Source: Manihot esculenta (Eukaryota; Streptophyta; Magnoliopsida; Malpighiales; Euphorbiaceae). Taken from it: 64,000 nucleotides of DNA. The notes beneath the pieces are model-generated. The model searched no databases. It saw only the letters and a list, made by a program, of their open reading frames with translations, and was not told where the DNA came from. Positions within the stretch are counted from its first letter, which is position 1. Each line of letters begins with the position of its first letter. Positions 1 to 12,434 of the stretch are shown here, one piece after another. The stretch is taken from NCBI RefSeq assembly GCF_001659605.2, contig NC_035170.2:21095190-21159189 (forward strand), in the 5' to 3' direction. Made by a program: the position numbers and the translations under genes.

Positions 1-777
1 GCTCTTCAACTTCTGTTCGATGGATATTTCATGGCAACATGACTATAAGATTAACTATAAGAAACAGTGCAAAAGAATAAAATTGCAGAGGGAATTAGAT
101 GAATTGCTTGTTGCTCAAATCTTGCGTTTGTTTCCTGAGTTTCCCTTCAAATATCTGTACTCTTTGCAACTTTTGATTGATTATTATTTTGTGGAAGTAA
201 TAATTTTCTAGGATCCGCTCTCACAATTGTCCCAATATATGCATTTTGTTTTAACTAAGTTTATGCTCAAGCAGATTGGTTTAGTTCCCACTAATAGCTT
301 ATTTTTCTATGGCAGTTCGGTTGGGTGATGTTGCTGTTAGTAATTGGTTTTAGTTAGATATTATTTTTTATGTATTCGAAGTATAGAATATAAGGTTGTT
401 ATTTATTTTTAGTATTAATTTAATTAAACTTTGAGTAAATATAAAGTTCATGAGATTTTACTGTGCAAAAGAAATTATAATGGAGTCATAATTGTGAGGT
501 TCTTATTACATTTAAATAATGTTATCAAATGTTTCTTGTGATATTCAAATACTGTTAAATTAAGTTAAATTTGGAATATCTTAATAGATGAGATATAATA
601 TAATTTAATATTGCATACGCGTTTCATCTATTAAGTGTTAAATAACATTTGTGATGATGAAGTGATATTAATTATACTGACAAATTATCTATTGAAATGT
701 TAAATCAAACCACTTTTGACATTCTGAATATTTAGCTAATGTTGACATATTACTAGACAATGTTCTTAACTTTCAAA
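1..777. other. AT-rich intergenic DNA, no gene seen
   Basis: The stretch is strongly AT-rich with many stop codons in all frames. A 63-codon open frame near the left edge (20-211) has no recognisable motif and could at most be the end of an exon whose remainder lies outside the window. I see no repeat boundary or RNA gene here. Confidence 0.5.
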
Positions 778-1345
778 TTAATTAATTAGTTAATTATATT
801 TGTTACCAACAGATTGCATATAAATTGACATCGGAATAAATTGTAATTTAAAAGAATTATGATTTTGATTTAATTAATTAAATAGAAATTTAATTAAAAT
901 TATTTAAAATTTATATGGTCTGTTTATTAAAATTTTTAATGATAGTTGTATTTTATTTAAATAAATAAATATTGTTACAGTGAAAGTCTAAAGTTTGAGT
1001 ATAAAAGGATTCTTACGAGATCTAGGGGTAAACTTTTAAGAATCTCCAGAATTGGTAGGGGTAGGAAGGATTGGTAGGGGTAGGAAGGATTATTAGGAAT
1101 TTTGGGGGAAACTTTTAAGAGTCTCTAGAATTGGTAGGGGTAGAAAAGACAGAGAGTTAGCACTCAAAACTTCTTCCCCTCTCAAACCCTTAGAACGGTT
1201 CTAAGGTTTTTGGATTATCATTCTGTGTAGGTATCGTTAGAGACTGGATACTTGAACGGTTTGTGGTTTGCTTCAATCTAATCAAAACGAATTATCTATA
1301 TTGGTGAAAAAATTTTTTTTTTTATTTTTTCCGCTGCGCTAATCT
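778..1345 (+). repeat. Dispersed repeat R1, copy 1
   Basis: This segment matches 56256-57010 in the same orientation. Shared blocks include an opening block that contains TTAATTATATTTGTTACC, a middle block around TTTATTAAAATTTT, and a conserved end block with a CCCTTAGAA...GGTTCTAAG palindrome followed by TATCGTTAGAGAC. Copy 1 also has a short direct duplication of GGTAGGGGTAGGAAGGATT around 1050-1090. The layout (AT-rich body, conserved 3' part, then a T-rich stretch) could be an LTR or LTR fragment of a copia-like element, but no coding sequence or target duplication was found. The family is not identified. Confidence 0.55.
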
Positions 1346-4300
1346 AGTTGAAAATCCAAAAGTGTGCCACTAAGGCTTTTCCATCATCCAAAATTGTCTT
1401 TTTATCAGCTTTGTTTTTCCTTGTCTGAATATGCACCTTCGTGCATACGAGTGAAATTTCTGTAGATTCTTGAACATCAAATATGTTAGTTTCAAGAATG
1501 AATTACATAACTTTTTGTTCTCAGCCTCTCAGACTGTCTACTCTTACCTCAAAGAAGTTAGTTTGTTTCAGTTAGAGTAATTCAACTAACTGCAGCATGA
1601 CGAACAGCTAATCAGACAACTAAAAAAACTAGGGCCTACAACTTACAAATGAAAAATCTAAGAGACAATGCACATAATAGTTAGACTAACTGTGCAAGAA
1701 ATCAGGATTTAAGCAGTTGAATTTCCAAAAAAAAAAAACAGCACTGATACATTTTTGTATAAGGTAACACCAATGGATCTTTGTCCACTTTATTGCAGGA
1801 AACCACTGGAAAGTGCAAAGTGGTCGGTGTTCATCCTGTTGAATTTGGTTAACAATATTCGTCAAAGTTGAGAAATAAACATCTAGACAACATACCCGGA
1901 TCGTTTCATTTGCAGAATAATAAAGCAAGAGCTAACCCAATTCTAGGATTTCTGTTTAAGGGCTTTATGCCAAAATTACCATTGTTAAGCTTTGATGATG
2001 GAGTTTATACATGAGTATATAATGTCAAATATACCCTTTAGTCCTCTTTGAAGAATTAGCTTCTGGAATAAAGACTCTGTTTGGTTGATGGAATGGTACG
2101 GAATAGAATCCAAATAGAATAGCTATTAAGAAGTAGTTGATGTTAAGTGATAACAGAATGATATGCTAAGTAAGATTTCTTTGTGTCCCATAAAATTCTA
2201 CTGCTAATTCATAAACCATTCAGTGCCTGAAGATGAGAGCAAGATCAAATCTAAGTCTAGGATTCCTACTTGCGGATTTGTTGCTGATGTGCTGGAGGAT
2301 CTAAAGCATTCCACTATTGTTGAATTTTCTACTCGTAGGTGGGCTATAAATATATAAAGATAAATTTTAAATAAGAAAAAAAAATTATAATTTCATCCCT
2401 AAATTTTATCACCTTGTAGCACTTTAGAATAATATTGGTCATGGAGTTCTCAAAAAGCAAAATTATGGAATGAAAGATATACTGGCAATTGTAACCATTC
2501 CCATGCCAACTTTCACGCTGCTATAGCCACCACCGCCGCAGATGCCCACCTTTACCACCTCTCCTTTGATAGGACTAAGCTTCATTCACAATGATGTTAT
2601 GACATTAATTCATTCCTTTAATAGTATCCCTAATTGATTTCTCGTTATTAAGGGTAGTGCTTCTAACAAGAACTACAAGAATTGAATTGGTATCATGGAT
2701 TCTTCCATATTGATTTTTTTTAATCATTAGATAGCTTCATTACTAGGTGTGAATTACACTGAAAAGGCCTCATAGGCTGCCCCATATGTAGATACAAAAC
2801 AAAAACATAAAGTCTAAAAAAAAGACTACACAGACAAGGAGATGACCCGCCGCTTCTCTAGCTAGCCACTGCCACCTAAGCAAACGGAGGTGAGGAAGAA
2901 ACTAAAGAAAACCAAGGCTGAGGGAATGAGATCTCCACCACCATGTGTGAAGAACCTCAGCTCCTCAGATCAAAACAAGATAACCACACATCCAAAACCA
3001 AAACTCTAACGGTAGAAGAAGTAGCAAACAAACAAACTCAATTAAGCACAACATCGTATCTACTACTTTATCGTGAGAGAATCCTATCAAAACCTTTCAG
3101 ATGCATACATCCTTCCCTTACTTTTAGAGTGGTGCATGGCAGAGTTCCTTAGCAAATAAGCTTTTAGAGTTGAGGAGGCTAATGAGTGGCAGAGAGACGC
3201 TCACAAACCTCTTAACGAGACAGCTCGCGAGCACTTAACAAGTCGAATATAATTGAATTCAAATTTGATTCGTTTATTGAACGAGTTTAAAAATTGAATT
3301 TGAATTTAGGTCGTTTAGAAAACGAGCCGAATCCAGACAAATTTTGTATCAAGTTGAATCTGAAATAACTCACAAATAGTTGAATTTATTTACACTCTTA
3401 ATAAAGGATCGGAGAAATGTAATGAGTTAAAGAGTATTTTTAGCCAAAAAAATATTATATCGTGAATCACCAAGGAGTCAAATAATAATATTCAAAACAC
3501 TTTAAAACACTGCTAAGGGAGAAATGAAACTCCACAAGGTGAAAGTAGAACCCAATACAAAAAAGATACATGATTTATTTCAAGAAAATACAAAAAAGCG
3601 CAAAAAGCTACAAAGAAAAGGGAGGGCCACTGATGAGAAACTCACCTGTGGTTAGGGATGACAACGGAGATTTGTGTTTTAGGGTATTTGTTTTATGAAT
3701 ATGTTTATATAAATAATTAATTTAATATAAAATATATATTTTATAATAATATTTAAAATTATTTTTTTTGAAATGGATTTAAAATTATTTTATATATCTT
3801 GATTTAAAAAGTAAAATTTAAATATTTTTTAAAAATATTAAATTTTTAATTAAAATTATTAATAAAATTTTTTTATATAAATTATTAATTAAAATATATA
3901 AAATTAAACATGTTCGGCTTTATCCAATAGTAAAAAAGTTTATGAACAATTTTGTTTAGACTTCCGATGAATTTAAATACCTAACTTTCGTAGGTGCCCA
4001 AGTAGTTTACATCCCAGCAGCGGTTACCCAAAATAAATCTTAATGTAAGAAAGATGGAAGAAGCCGAGGGATTAGCATTTGCGCTTAGTGGGACAACTTA
4101 GAATTTAGAACTTATTGAGTTAAAAGTATTTATTAAAACAATATTTACATTTAGAGTATGGGTTAACAGTTTTGAAAAAAATTTACTAAATTAAATTAAT
4201 TTAGAAATTTGATTTTAATTTTTTTTAATTGAATTTTTATTTTCAAAAATTTTGATTATTTCATTTAATTTTAATAAAAAAAATTATAAAACCGAACTGA

Positions 4301-4892
4301 ATTAATTAGTGACAATATTATATTATTTTTATAATATAAAGGGATTAGGCAATAATTAAAATTTAAACAATTTAATTAAATTTTAAAATATTAAAAATAA
4401 GGTATAAAAAATAAAAAATAAAAAATTATTAAAAAGAACAACTAATCAAATTAAACCGAATTAAACTGAATCAGATTGGTTCAATTTAAATCAATTTCTA
4501 TCTAAAATTGATTTGGTTCAATTTTCATAAATACTAAAATTTTAATTTTCAATTTATTTAATTCGATTCAATTTTAAATCGAACCGACTACTCACCTCTG
4601 AAAAAAGGTATACTTAATAAGTTTAAATTCAATGCATTCTAATTTAACTAGATTTTAATTTTAATAAAAAGATTATTGTTTTAATCATAAAATTTAAATT
4701 TATTAAGCTTTTATTCAATCAGACTAACAAAAAATCAACATTTTATTTTTTCAAGAGACAAAGTTAAAGTATTAATTTATTACAAATAAATCCCTATTAA
4801 ATTTATTATTATTTAAAAATTAAAATTTTAGGGAACGATGAATCTATGGCGGTCCTTTAAATGGAGATGAAAAGAGAACTAGAATTTTCGAG
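1346..4892. other. Intergenic DNA, no supported gene
   Basis: About 3.5 kb of AT-rich sequence. The only open frame of note (2943-3152, 69 codons) has no recognisable motif or splice context. Part of it (about 3190-3400) alternates CTCG/ACGAGC words with AATTTGAATT runs, and 4260-4590 has repeated AAACCGAA/TCGGTT-like words. Both resemble degraded dispersed repeats, but I cannot set boundaries. Confidence 0.4.
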
Positions 4893-5194
4893 AGAAGTGT
4901 GACACACTCCAAGAGCTCCCGCAAGTTCAACCTGAAGAAATGGGCCAATTTGTCATTACTGTGGGCTGAAATAGGCTAGATGAAAGCTTTTGAGTGTTGG
5001 CGAGCTAGTTGCTGAAGTTGGAAGAGGGTTGTTGAAGTCAAATTAGCGAGACAACCTACAGAAAGGGTGATTTGCTAGCGGACAAACCTGCTTGAAGGAG
5101 GGCTATTGGATGAGAAGACATGTTGTACGAGCTGTGAAGACAGCATACTTGGCAAAAGGCAGCTCGAATGGACCACAGGCCTAATGAGTAGCAA

Positions 5195-5320
5195 GTCTAG
5201 TTGTGCAAACCTGAGTGAGGCAAATCTGGTTGTGCAGAGCTTAGTGAGGCAGATCTGGTTGTACAGAGCTGAGTGCAGCAGATCTAGTTGTGCAGAGGTG
5301 AGACAGATCTGGCTGTGTAG
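5195..5320 (+). repeat. Short tandem repeats in the B LTR
   Basis: About four or five imperfect units of roughly 33 bp, each built round GCAGATCTGGTTGTGCAGAG. The 3' LTR has the same array at about 25575-25715, so it predates insertion of B. Opposing open frames across this block (5075-5404 and 5106-5420) are by-products of the repeat. Confidence 0.7.
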
Positions 5321-5855
5321 AGTTGGTTGGGCAACAGAATTGCCTACGTATTGGAACCTCAGCAAGACAGCAAGTCTCAGCATGAAGGTCTCAAAGCTTA
5401 GCAAGGTTGGACCAGTTTAGCAGCTTAGCAGCTTGTGACTTCACCAAGCAGGAAGCAGTCTAGAGCATAGGGTGAAGCATGCAGACCTTGTCCCAGCCTG
5501 GTGCAGACCTGTGTAGCCTTCTGGAGCACAAAAGGGCTATTCTCCAGAGATTTCTAGAATTGCCAAACTCAAAGGTGACAACACAGCTATTCAGAAGTAA
5601 TTGGACTAGATGCTGAAAGGCGATGGACCACATGTCTCTCCACTTGCTTAACTAGAGAATTTTCTATTTTAACTTAGTTTCTCAAATTATTTCCAGCCAA
5701 GTGTAAAGGAGGTAGGGAAAGTGTATAAATACCCCACTATCCTCTGTTATATAGAACGTAACGTAACATGCAGAAATTGAGAGAGAGAGCAAGCTATAAC
5801 GAGAGCCCTTGTTTTCCCCACACTTGTAGTTTTCTTTGAGTTAATACAAGTTTAG

Positions 5856-8027
5856 TGTAATACCCGGCTAGACTCCGGTGTCGAAATTCCAATCTTCCGA
5901 CGGAATCCCCGTTGAAACCCAAAATCTCGAGGCTAGAATCTCTCTAGAAGGATAAAACAAGGTTTCTTAAAATGATTTTAAGGTTTTAAGTCAAAAAGGA
6001 AAGAAAATAGTTTTTGAAGGAAAAACCAGGTTCGATCGCCGAACCTTCAAGTTCGGCCGCCGAAGGTGGTGCTGCCGCGGGACCTCCCCTTTCGGCCCCC
6101 GAAGGTGGTCTGTCCAGCCACCTATAAGAGGCCTTCAGCCCGAAAATGTGAGAGTTTTCTCTTCATTTTCGGGCAGAGGTGAGTCCTTGCCACCCTTTGA
6201 TGCTTTTGTTGTTTTTCCTTCAAATCTCTTAAAAAATTCATGAGTTTTGCCTTGTTTTTTTTTTTGAAGATTTGAGTTGAATCTAAGTTTTTAAACCTTG
6301 GAGACCTCCGGATATCGTTTTCCTCTCATCTCCAAGTTTGGGTTGCTACTACCCTCAGATCTCCAAGAGGTAAGCCTAAACCTCTTCTTTTCTTATGTTT
6401 TAATCAAGTTTTAAGAAGGGGTAAAGAGTTAAAAATGCATGAAATGGTTAGATCTAAAGTTATAGGGTTTGAGTTGGGTTATTAATGAATGTTTGCTCCC
6501 TCTTGTGTTTTTGTTGTTGCTTGTTGGGGATTAGGCTAGTTTTTATGGCCCCCTATGCATGTTGAGTGAGTATGAATGTTTTTGTGGAGTTGGGTGTGAG
6601 GATTGGAGAGTTGGGTAGCTGTGTGCATAAAGCAGAATCGGGTTCTGCCTTGTTGGAGAACCCAGGTTCGGCCGCCGAACCTGCTTGTAGAGGCAGCCTT
6701 TTGGCCGCCTAATCTGCCCCCGAAAGCATGACTTTTGGATCTGTGATGGGGTTTTGGCCGCCAAACCCGCCCCCGAAAGTCCCTAACTTTCGGATCTGTA
6801 TGGAGTTTAGGCCGCCGAACCTGCCCCCGAAAGTCCCTGACTTTCGAATCTGTGAGGGACCTTCGGCCGCCGAACCTGCCGCCGAAAGTCCCCTGCCCAG
6901 CTTTTCTCAACTTATTTTATGTGCATGTTTTGATATATTTTAGGGGGTTTTGGGGAGTTGTTTAGAGTCATGTAATAGTTATGTTTGGTCCCTCATTTGA
7001 GTCCATCTTTGTAGGATCGGACTTGGGAGACCGTAGAAGCCTATAGTAAGATAGTTGCGTCAGTATTAGACGAGTGTCAGCCAGAGGTGAGTAGAACTAA
7101 ACTGAATCATTATTTTAAGAAATTAAGCCTTTTAAGCATGCTCATCCATCACTAATGCCATGTATATGTATTAGGTTGTTTTGCATTAGAATTCACGAAT
7201 ATGATGCATTACATAATTTATTGTTGATGTAGATGGATATTGGATGACCCACTAGCCCTCGAGATGTTATGATATGATATGATATGATACGGAAATACCA
7301 GGGCTACCCATTCTATGCCCCTGGCACTATATAAGGGAAAAACCAGGGCTGCCCATTCTACGCCCCTAGCATTATGGATATGTTATGTTATGTTTAAGTG
7401 AAAGTCCTGAGGAGCTCCGTCGAGGGCCAGACACATTGGAATATGTAGAGGGTTACTGGTGACAAGTCCATCTTGATGTGAATTGATTGTGTTGTGATGC
7501 ATTTCATACGAGCATATGTTTATTAAACTGTTTTTATGTTCTGCTCACTAGGCTCTTGTAATTTATCCCTCTCCCCTAACCCCAGATTTGTAGGGTCAAT
7601 GATAGCTCGGGAAAGCCGGCATAGTAGCTGGTATAGTCTGATGTAATAGAATAGTTGTGGACATGTATTATTTTAATGGAATAGAATTGTGCTTTGCCCT
7701 AGTTTTTATTTTGTAATCCCTGTTACCATGATCCTTATGTAAAAGTTTTAATTATGAGTTATGTTTGAACCAAACTTGAGGCATGTAATGTTTGCCATAC
7801 TAGAGCATTTGATGAGGGCTCTAGTATGGGTTTTATGTTTACAGTTTTGATACATGCACAGGTCGAGCCATGGTTCATGAAATGTTTAAGTTTTTGTATG
7901 ATGTATGATCATGTATGAGATTTTTATCAGGTACCCAGGATGTACAGTAGGTTTGCTACGGGTTCCAGCGACCTTAAGTCTATCTGAATCCTAGCGCCGG
8001 TAACGGTCTGGTTTTCGGGTCGTTACA
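5856..8027 (+). mobile_element. Solo LTR A of the palindrome-rich gypsy LTR family
   Basis: It runs from TGTAATACCCGG to TCGTTACA, 2172 bp, with a perfect TTTAG duplication at 5851-5855 and 8028-8032. No internal domain is present, so it is a solo LTR left by LTR-LTR recombination. It has a TATA box at 6123 (TATAAGA) and TTCGGCCGCCGAA-type palindromes near 6050 and across 6660-6890. Splice-like pairs are 6179/6358, 6370/7014 and 7087/7593 (donor start/acceptor end). Two hairpin repeats with CCAGGG...CCCCTGG arms lie at 7297-7370. Orientation is the same as host element B. Confidence 0.95.
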
Positions 8028-8253
8028 TTTAGCTTTCCATTTCAGTTCTTCTAGCACTTAAGTTTCTTCCTTTGTTGTTGTTGTTGTTTTAATTGGCCGT
8101 AGCTTCCCTTTGTGCTGTGCACTCTGGATTCAGCTCTGTTTGTTGGGCTGCTATAGTGAGAAGGCTGACTTAGCCATAGAGATTAGTTAAGTGTCGAACA
8201 GGTCCTTAAAGATTGGCAAATTTATTAAGTCATATGGCAAGGGACATGACAAG

Positions 8254-8264
8254 TGGTATCAAAG
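8254..8264 (+). other. Primer-binding site of element B
   Basis: TGGTATCAAAG lies 2 bp after the end of the 5' LTR. It differs by one base from the usual plant initiator-Met-tRNA site TGGTATCAGAG. Confidence 0.75.
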
Positions 8265-8265
8265 T

Positions 8266-11200
8266 ATGAAGGAAGTGAGGATAGCAGAACCAGTTGAGCA
8301 CGTTGTCCATGGTGGCCAAGTTAGTGGCGAAAAGCAACCTCTAGTGGTGACACAACCTTCTGGATGTAAGAAGGGATCCAAAGGCAAGTCTCGTGAACCC
8401 TCTCGAGTTTCCAGTGAGATGGGTGATGTGGAAACTAGGTTAGCTAAGGTAGAGCTCAAGCTCGTGGATGGAGAGGAGAAGTACGAGGAGATTGATTTAC
8501 ACCTTGAGGAGCTGACGACGGCTGCAGATGAGTTCTGGGAGGAGGTGCAAACTGCCTTGAATGGTGCCATCGAGAGGCTGGCTAGTGACAACGAGACAAC
8601 ACGTCACAATCTTGGGGAGAAAGTAGCCACGTTGAAGGAAGAAAATCGATTCTTGCAGGAGGAGCTTGACCGAGTGCTTGGAAAAGTAAGGGAAGTGGTG
8701 GATAAGCTTGCCTTGCTGAAGAAAGTTGTTGCACAAGGGAGTGTTATTAGTCCATCTTTGTTCGTGGGGACATCAGGCACTCCATAGAGGATGGAGGTAC
8801 CTAAGCCTGTCCCTTTTTGTGGAGATCGATAACTTTTTATGGAGTCTAAAGCAGTTCTTCAAAGCCATGGGGATTACAGATGAAGGTGCCAAGATTGATA
8901 ATGCATCCTTGTATTTGGCAGATACAGCCATGGTATGGTGGAGGAGATGTTATGTTAACATGGAGAAAGGTCTCTGCACAATTTCTACTTAGAGTGACTT
9001 TAAGAAAGAGTTGAAGAAACAATTCTACCCTGATAATGCCACCCTGGAAGCAAGAGCCAAGTTGAGAAGATTGACCTAACGGAGGAGTGTTTAGGACTAT
9101 GTTAAAGAGTTCTCTAAAGTAATGCTTGAGATTCCGGATTACCCTGACAATGAAGCTCTGTTTGCATTTCTGGATGGATTGCAGCATTGGGTAAGGCTGA
9201 AAGTTCAAAGGAGGAGAGCTCAAGACTTGGCTACAGTGATATCTATTACTGAATCTCTTGTAGAGTTCAGGAAGCAGCCTGATAAGGGAAGAATTAATCC
9301 TCACAAAGGCAAGGGACATGCTAAAGCAAGTCATAAGCCAAGTGACAGTCCTAAGAGTGGCAAGAAGAAGGATAATACTTTCAAGTTTAAGAAGCATGAG
9401 TATTCTTCCAATAAGAATGCAGCTCGACCACCCCTGAAGTGCTTTCTTTTTGAAGGTCCTCATCGTGCCAGAGAGTGTCCGAAGAAAAATAAACTCTCAG
9501 CTATGGTAGAGAGCGAAAGAGAGGGAAGCAAGAAGGGAAAAGAGGTGAGTATGGGGTCACTTCAGTTGATAGCAGCTGTGAGCAAGCAGGACCTGCCCAA
9601 GGAGAAGAAGTGCCAGCTCTATGTCAATATGAAAATAGGAGACAACAAGATAACTGCTTTGGCTGACACCGGTGTTTCTAATAACTTTCTTAGGCTTGAA
9701 GACGCAAACTGGATGGTGTGCATTATGAACTGACTCTAGCATGGCTGAAGGCTGTCAACTCCAAGCCTAACACGATCCATAGTGTGGCAAAGGATGTTAA
9801 GGTGCAGATAAGTGAGTAGCTTGGAACTCTTGACTTTACTATTGTGATTATGGATGATTATCCTTGTGTTTCGGGAATGGAGTTTATGGATAAGGTAAAG
9901 GCAACCCCCATTCCTTTTTTTGACTCAATGTATATTGTGGAGGATGGGAATATCCACACCATTCCTTTAGCTCGAGGGAAATTTGGTCATGGTCAGTCAT
10001 TATCGGCCATGCAACTAAGCAAGGGAGTCAGGAGAAAGGATCCAACATATCTGGTTTCTTTAAAAGAGGAAGATGTTCAAGTAAAAACTAATGTCATTCT
10101 TATAGAGGTACAGGACGTTCTAAAGGAGTTTGAAGAGCTAATGCCACCTGATTTGCCTAAGAAGCTTTCACCAAAAAGAGAGGTGGATCATGCTATTGAG
10201 CTGGAATCCGGTGCCAAACCACCTTCGGGTGTACCTTATAGACTTGCACCTCCAAAGTTGGAGGAAATGAGGAGGCAGCTTAAGGAGCTTTTGGACGCTG
10301 GTTCATTCAGCCATCGAAATTACCTTATGGAGCTCTTGTTCTATTTCAGAAGAAGAAGGATGGTTTGTTGAGGATGTGTGTGAACTATTGGGCATTAAAC
10401 AAGATTACTGTGAAGAACAAGTATCTAATCCCATAGCCGATCTCGCTGGTTTACTAAGCTGGACTTGAGATCGGGTATTGGCAGGTTCGCATAGCTGAGG
10501 GGGATGAGCACAGACAGCATGTGTGTTGAGGTATGGCTCTTACGAGTTTCTTATGATGCTATTTGGGCTCACTAATGCACCTACTACATTCTACACTCTT
10601 ATGAACAAAGTGCTCTATCCTTTCCTTGATAAATTTGTGGTAGTTTACTTAGATGATATTGTGATATATAGCAATACGTTGCAAGAGCATGTTGAGCATT
10701 TGAAGCAGGTTTTTAAAGTTCTGAAAGAGAATGAGCTGTACGTGAAGAAGGAGAAGTGCCTCTTTGCATAAAGGGAGGTACCCTTCCTCGGTCACATTGT
10801 GGGAGAAGGCAAGGTCAAGATGGATGGGAGCAAGATTAAAGCCATCAATAAGTGGGAGCCTCCAAAGAAAGTGATGGAGCTAATATCTTTTCTTGGCTTG
10901 AACAATTATTATAAAAAATTCATTAAAGGCTATTTTTCAATTGTTGCCCCACTGACTGATTTGTTAAAGAAGAACAACAAATGGGATTGGGATGAGAAAT
11001 GACAAAGAGCTTTTGAAGCTTTGAAACAGGCTATGACTGAAGAACCAGTACTTGCCCTGTTTGATTTTTTTAAATCGTTTGAAGTTCAGACGGATGTTTT
11101 TGACTTTGTCATTGGTGGTGTGCTGATGCAAGAAGGCCTCCTTGTTTCTTATAAAAGCATGAAACTTAATGACATTGAGAGGTGCTACACAATGCAAGAG

Positions 11201-11271
11201 AAAGAGATGACTGTTGTAGTGCATTGCTTGAGGACTTGGAGACACTATCTTTTGGGGTCTAAGTTCATGGT
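8266..11271 (+). pseudogene. Element B gag-pol, 5' part (gag, protease, RT, start of RNase H), broken
   Basis: The first gag ATG is at 8266, just after the primer site, and opens a coiled-coil region rich in Glu, Leu and Lys (to 8787). Frameshifts and stops follow. The gag core is at about 8800-9290, a zinc-knuckle remnant at about 9450 (first Cys pair damaged: CFLF...HRARECP) and an aspartic protease motif ADTGVS at about 9660. RT begins near 10100, with GLTNAPTTF (about 10568) and the catalytic YLDDIVIYS (about 10650). The RT tail (10799-11002) and RNase H start (11021-11265) lie in separate pieces. The frame is interrupted at 11271 by element C and resumes after 23576. Nothing here can be translated as one protein. 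Confidence 0.9.
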
Positions 11272-11533
11272 TGTAATACCCGGCTCGAGTCCGGCCTCGG
11301 AATTCCTATCGTCTGGTGGAATCTCGGGTGTCGGAACCCTCGAGAAGGGAGAAATGTTTTCAAGTGTGATTTAAGAGTTTTGAATGTTTTCAAGTGTTCA
11401 AAGGAAAAGAGTTTTGAAAGAAAAGCAAGAAGGGAGAAATGCAAAGGTTCGGCCGCCGAAGGTCACTTTCGGCCGCCGAACATTGCATGGTTTCGGATTC
11501 ACGTTCGGCTGCCGAAGGTGGTCTGGCCAGCCA

Positions 11534-11593
11534 CCTATGTAAGGGCCAAGGGTCGGTGGAAGGAGGATATTTCTCCTCCACTTGCAGCCAGAG
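11534..11593 (+). promoter_or_regulatory. LTR promoter core and short first leader exon (inferred)
   Basis: The block CCAGCCACCTAT(A/G)(T/A)AAGGGCC is shared by all family LTRs that reach this far. In sister copies it is a good TATA box: TATATAAGG in D near 18268, TATAAAAGG in G near 37719, TATAAGAGG in A at 6123, and the reverse complement in J and I. In C the box has drifted to TATGTAAGG. About 50 bp downstream comes the first GAG|GTGAGT donor-like site (exon end 11593), which leaves a first exon of a few tens of bases. The transcription start is inferred only. Confidence 0.5.
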
Positions 11594-11758
11594 GTGAGTT
11601 CCAGTCTCTCTCACGTTGACTTTCATGGTTTTTATGATTTCCTTCAAATCTTTCCAAGGTTTTAAGAGTTTTGATGATTTTTGAAGGTTTTAAGCAAAAA
11701 GAACAAAGTTTGAAGCTTGGAGAGTTTGAGAACGGATTTCTCTATATCTCCACGTTAG
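11594..11758 (+). other. Putative LTR leader intron 1
   Basis: Donor GAG|GTGAGTT at 11593/11594; acceptor CTCCACGTTAG ending 11758, followed by a 27-bp mini-exon (11759-11785) without ATG. The same pair is found in A (6179 to 6358), D (18325 to 18481), G (37780 to 37934), J and I. Splicing itself is not shown. Confidence 0.4.
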
Positions 11759-11785
11759 GATCGTGTAATCTCTTGTTTAGAAGAG

Positions 11786-12434
11786 GTAAGTACAGATCCT
11801 GAACCTTCTTTGTTGATTTTTGAAGGTTTTATGAAGTTTGTATGGGTAGTATGCATGTTTAGGTTTAGGTGAGGTTTTTGGTGATCTTTCATGTTTAAGT
11901 GTTATGTGCTATGTTTGTTTGGGGTTTAGGATAGTTTGAGACCCCTTTGTGCATATATATGTGTATATGCTAGTTGGGAGTAGTTGATATGCATGTTGTA
12001 GGTGTTTGGGCAAAGTTTGCATGAAACAGAGCAAGGTTCTGTCCCCTGGACAAAACCAGGTTCGGCCGCCGAAAGAAGGTTCGGCCGCCGAACATGCTTG
12101 GAGGCAGTTTCGGCTGCCAAAGCTTGCCCCCGAAAGCTAAGCTTTCGGTTTAGAAAGGGACTTTCGGCCGCCGAAAGAGGGAGTTCAGCCGTCGAAAGTA
12201 TGTGAGTTTCGTCTCTGGACGAGACCTTCGGCCGCCGAAGGTGCCGCCGAACATGCATGAGTTTCGTCTCTGAAGAGCGGTTTCGGCCGCCGAACCTGCC
12301 ACCGAAAGTGCCCTGTCTAGCCTTCTTTTGCATGTTTTCTGTGAATGTTCTAGGATGGTTTAGAAGGGTTTTGGGGAGTTTCTTAGAAATGTTCTTGAGT
12401 GAGTTTGGTCCCTCATTTGAGTCCACCTGTGTAG
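11786..12434 (+). other. Putative LTR leader intron 2, containing the palindrome array
   Basis: Donor AAGAG|GTAAGTA matches the plant consensus; acceptor CCACCTGTGTAG ends at 12434. The pair is kept in A (6370 to 7014), D (18511 to 19169), G (37963 to 38650), J (minus strand, exon end 53166 to acceptor 52527-52529) and I (minus strand, exon end 60610 to acceptor 60015-60017). The whole downstream palindrome block lies inside. The following segment 12435-12513 contains no ATG. Confidence 0.45.

Larger units (their letters stand above)
4898..8251 (+). repeat. 5' LTR of element B, split by solo LTR A
   Basis: The sequence matches 25252-26442 at both ends: 4898-5855 with the first part, and 8033-8251 with the last part (the CTTTCCATTTCAGTTCTTC block). 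Without the inserted solo LTR and its duplicated 5 bp, the LTR is about 1.18 kb, close to the 1.19 kb of the 3' copy. Confidence 0.9.

Noticed and set aside
20..211. 63-codon frame at the left edge.
   Set aside because: No motif, no splice partner visible, AT-rich surroundings; it cannot be distinguished from chance.
2943..3152. 69-codon frame with a plausible ATG context (CACCATGTG).
   Set aside because: No recognisable domain and no supporting exons; length is within chance expectation.
6536..6943. Open frames rich in FGGR, SAAE, RPPK/RPPN in this LTR and in others (about 11400-12470, 18004-19132, 21563-22642, 37577-38612, 52527-53663, 58531-58816, 60085-61104).
   Set aside because: They are read-throughs of the GC-rich palindrome TTCGGCCGCCGAA in different frames and on both strands. 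They have no conserved start, domain or codon pattern.
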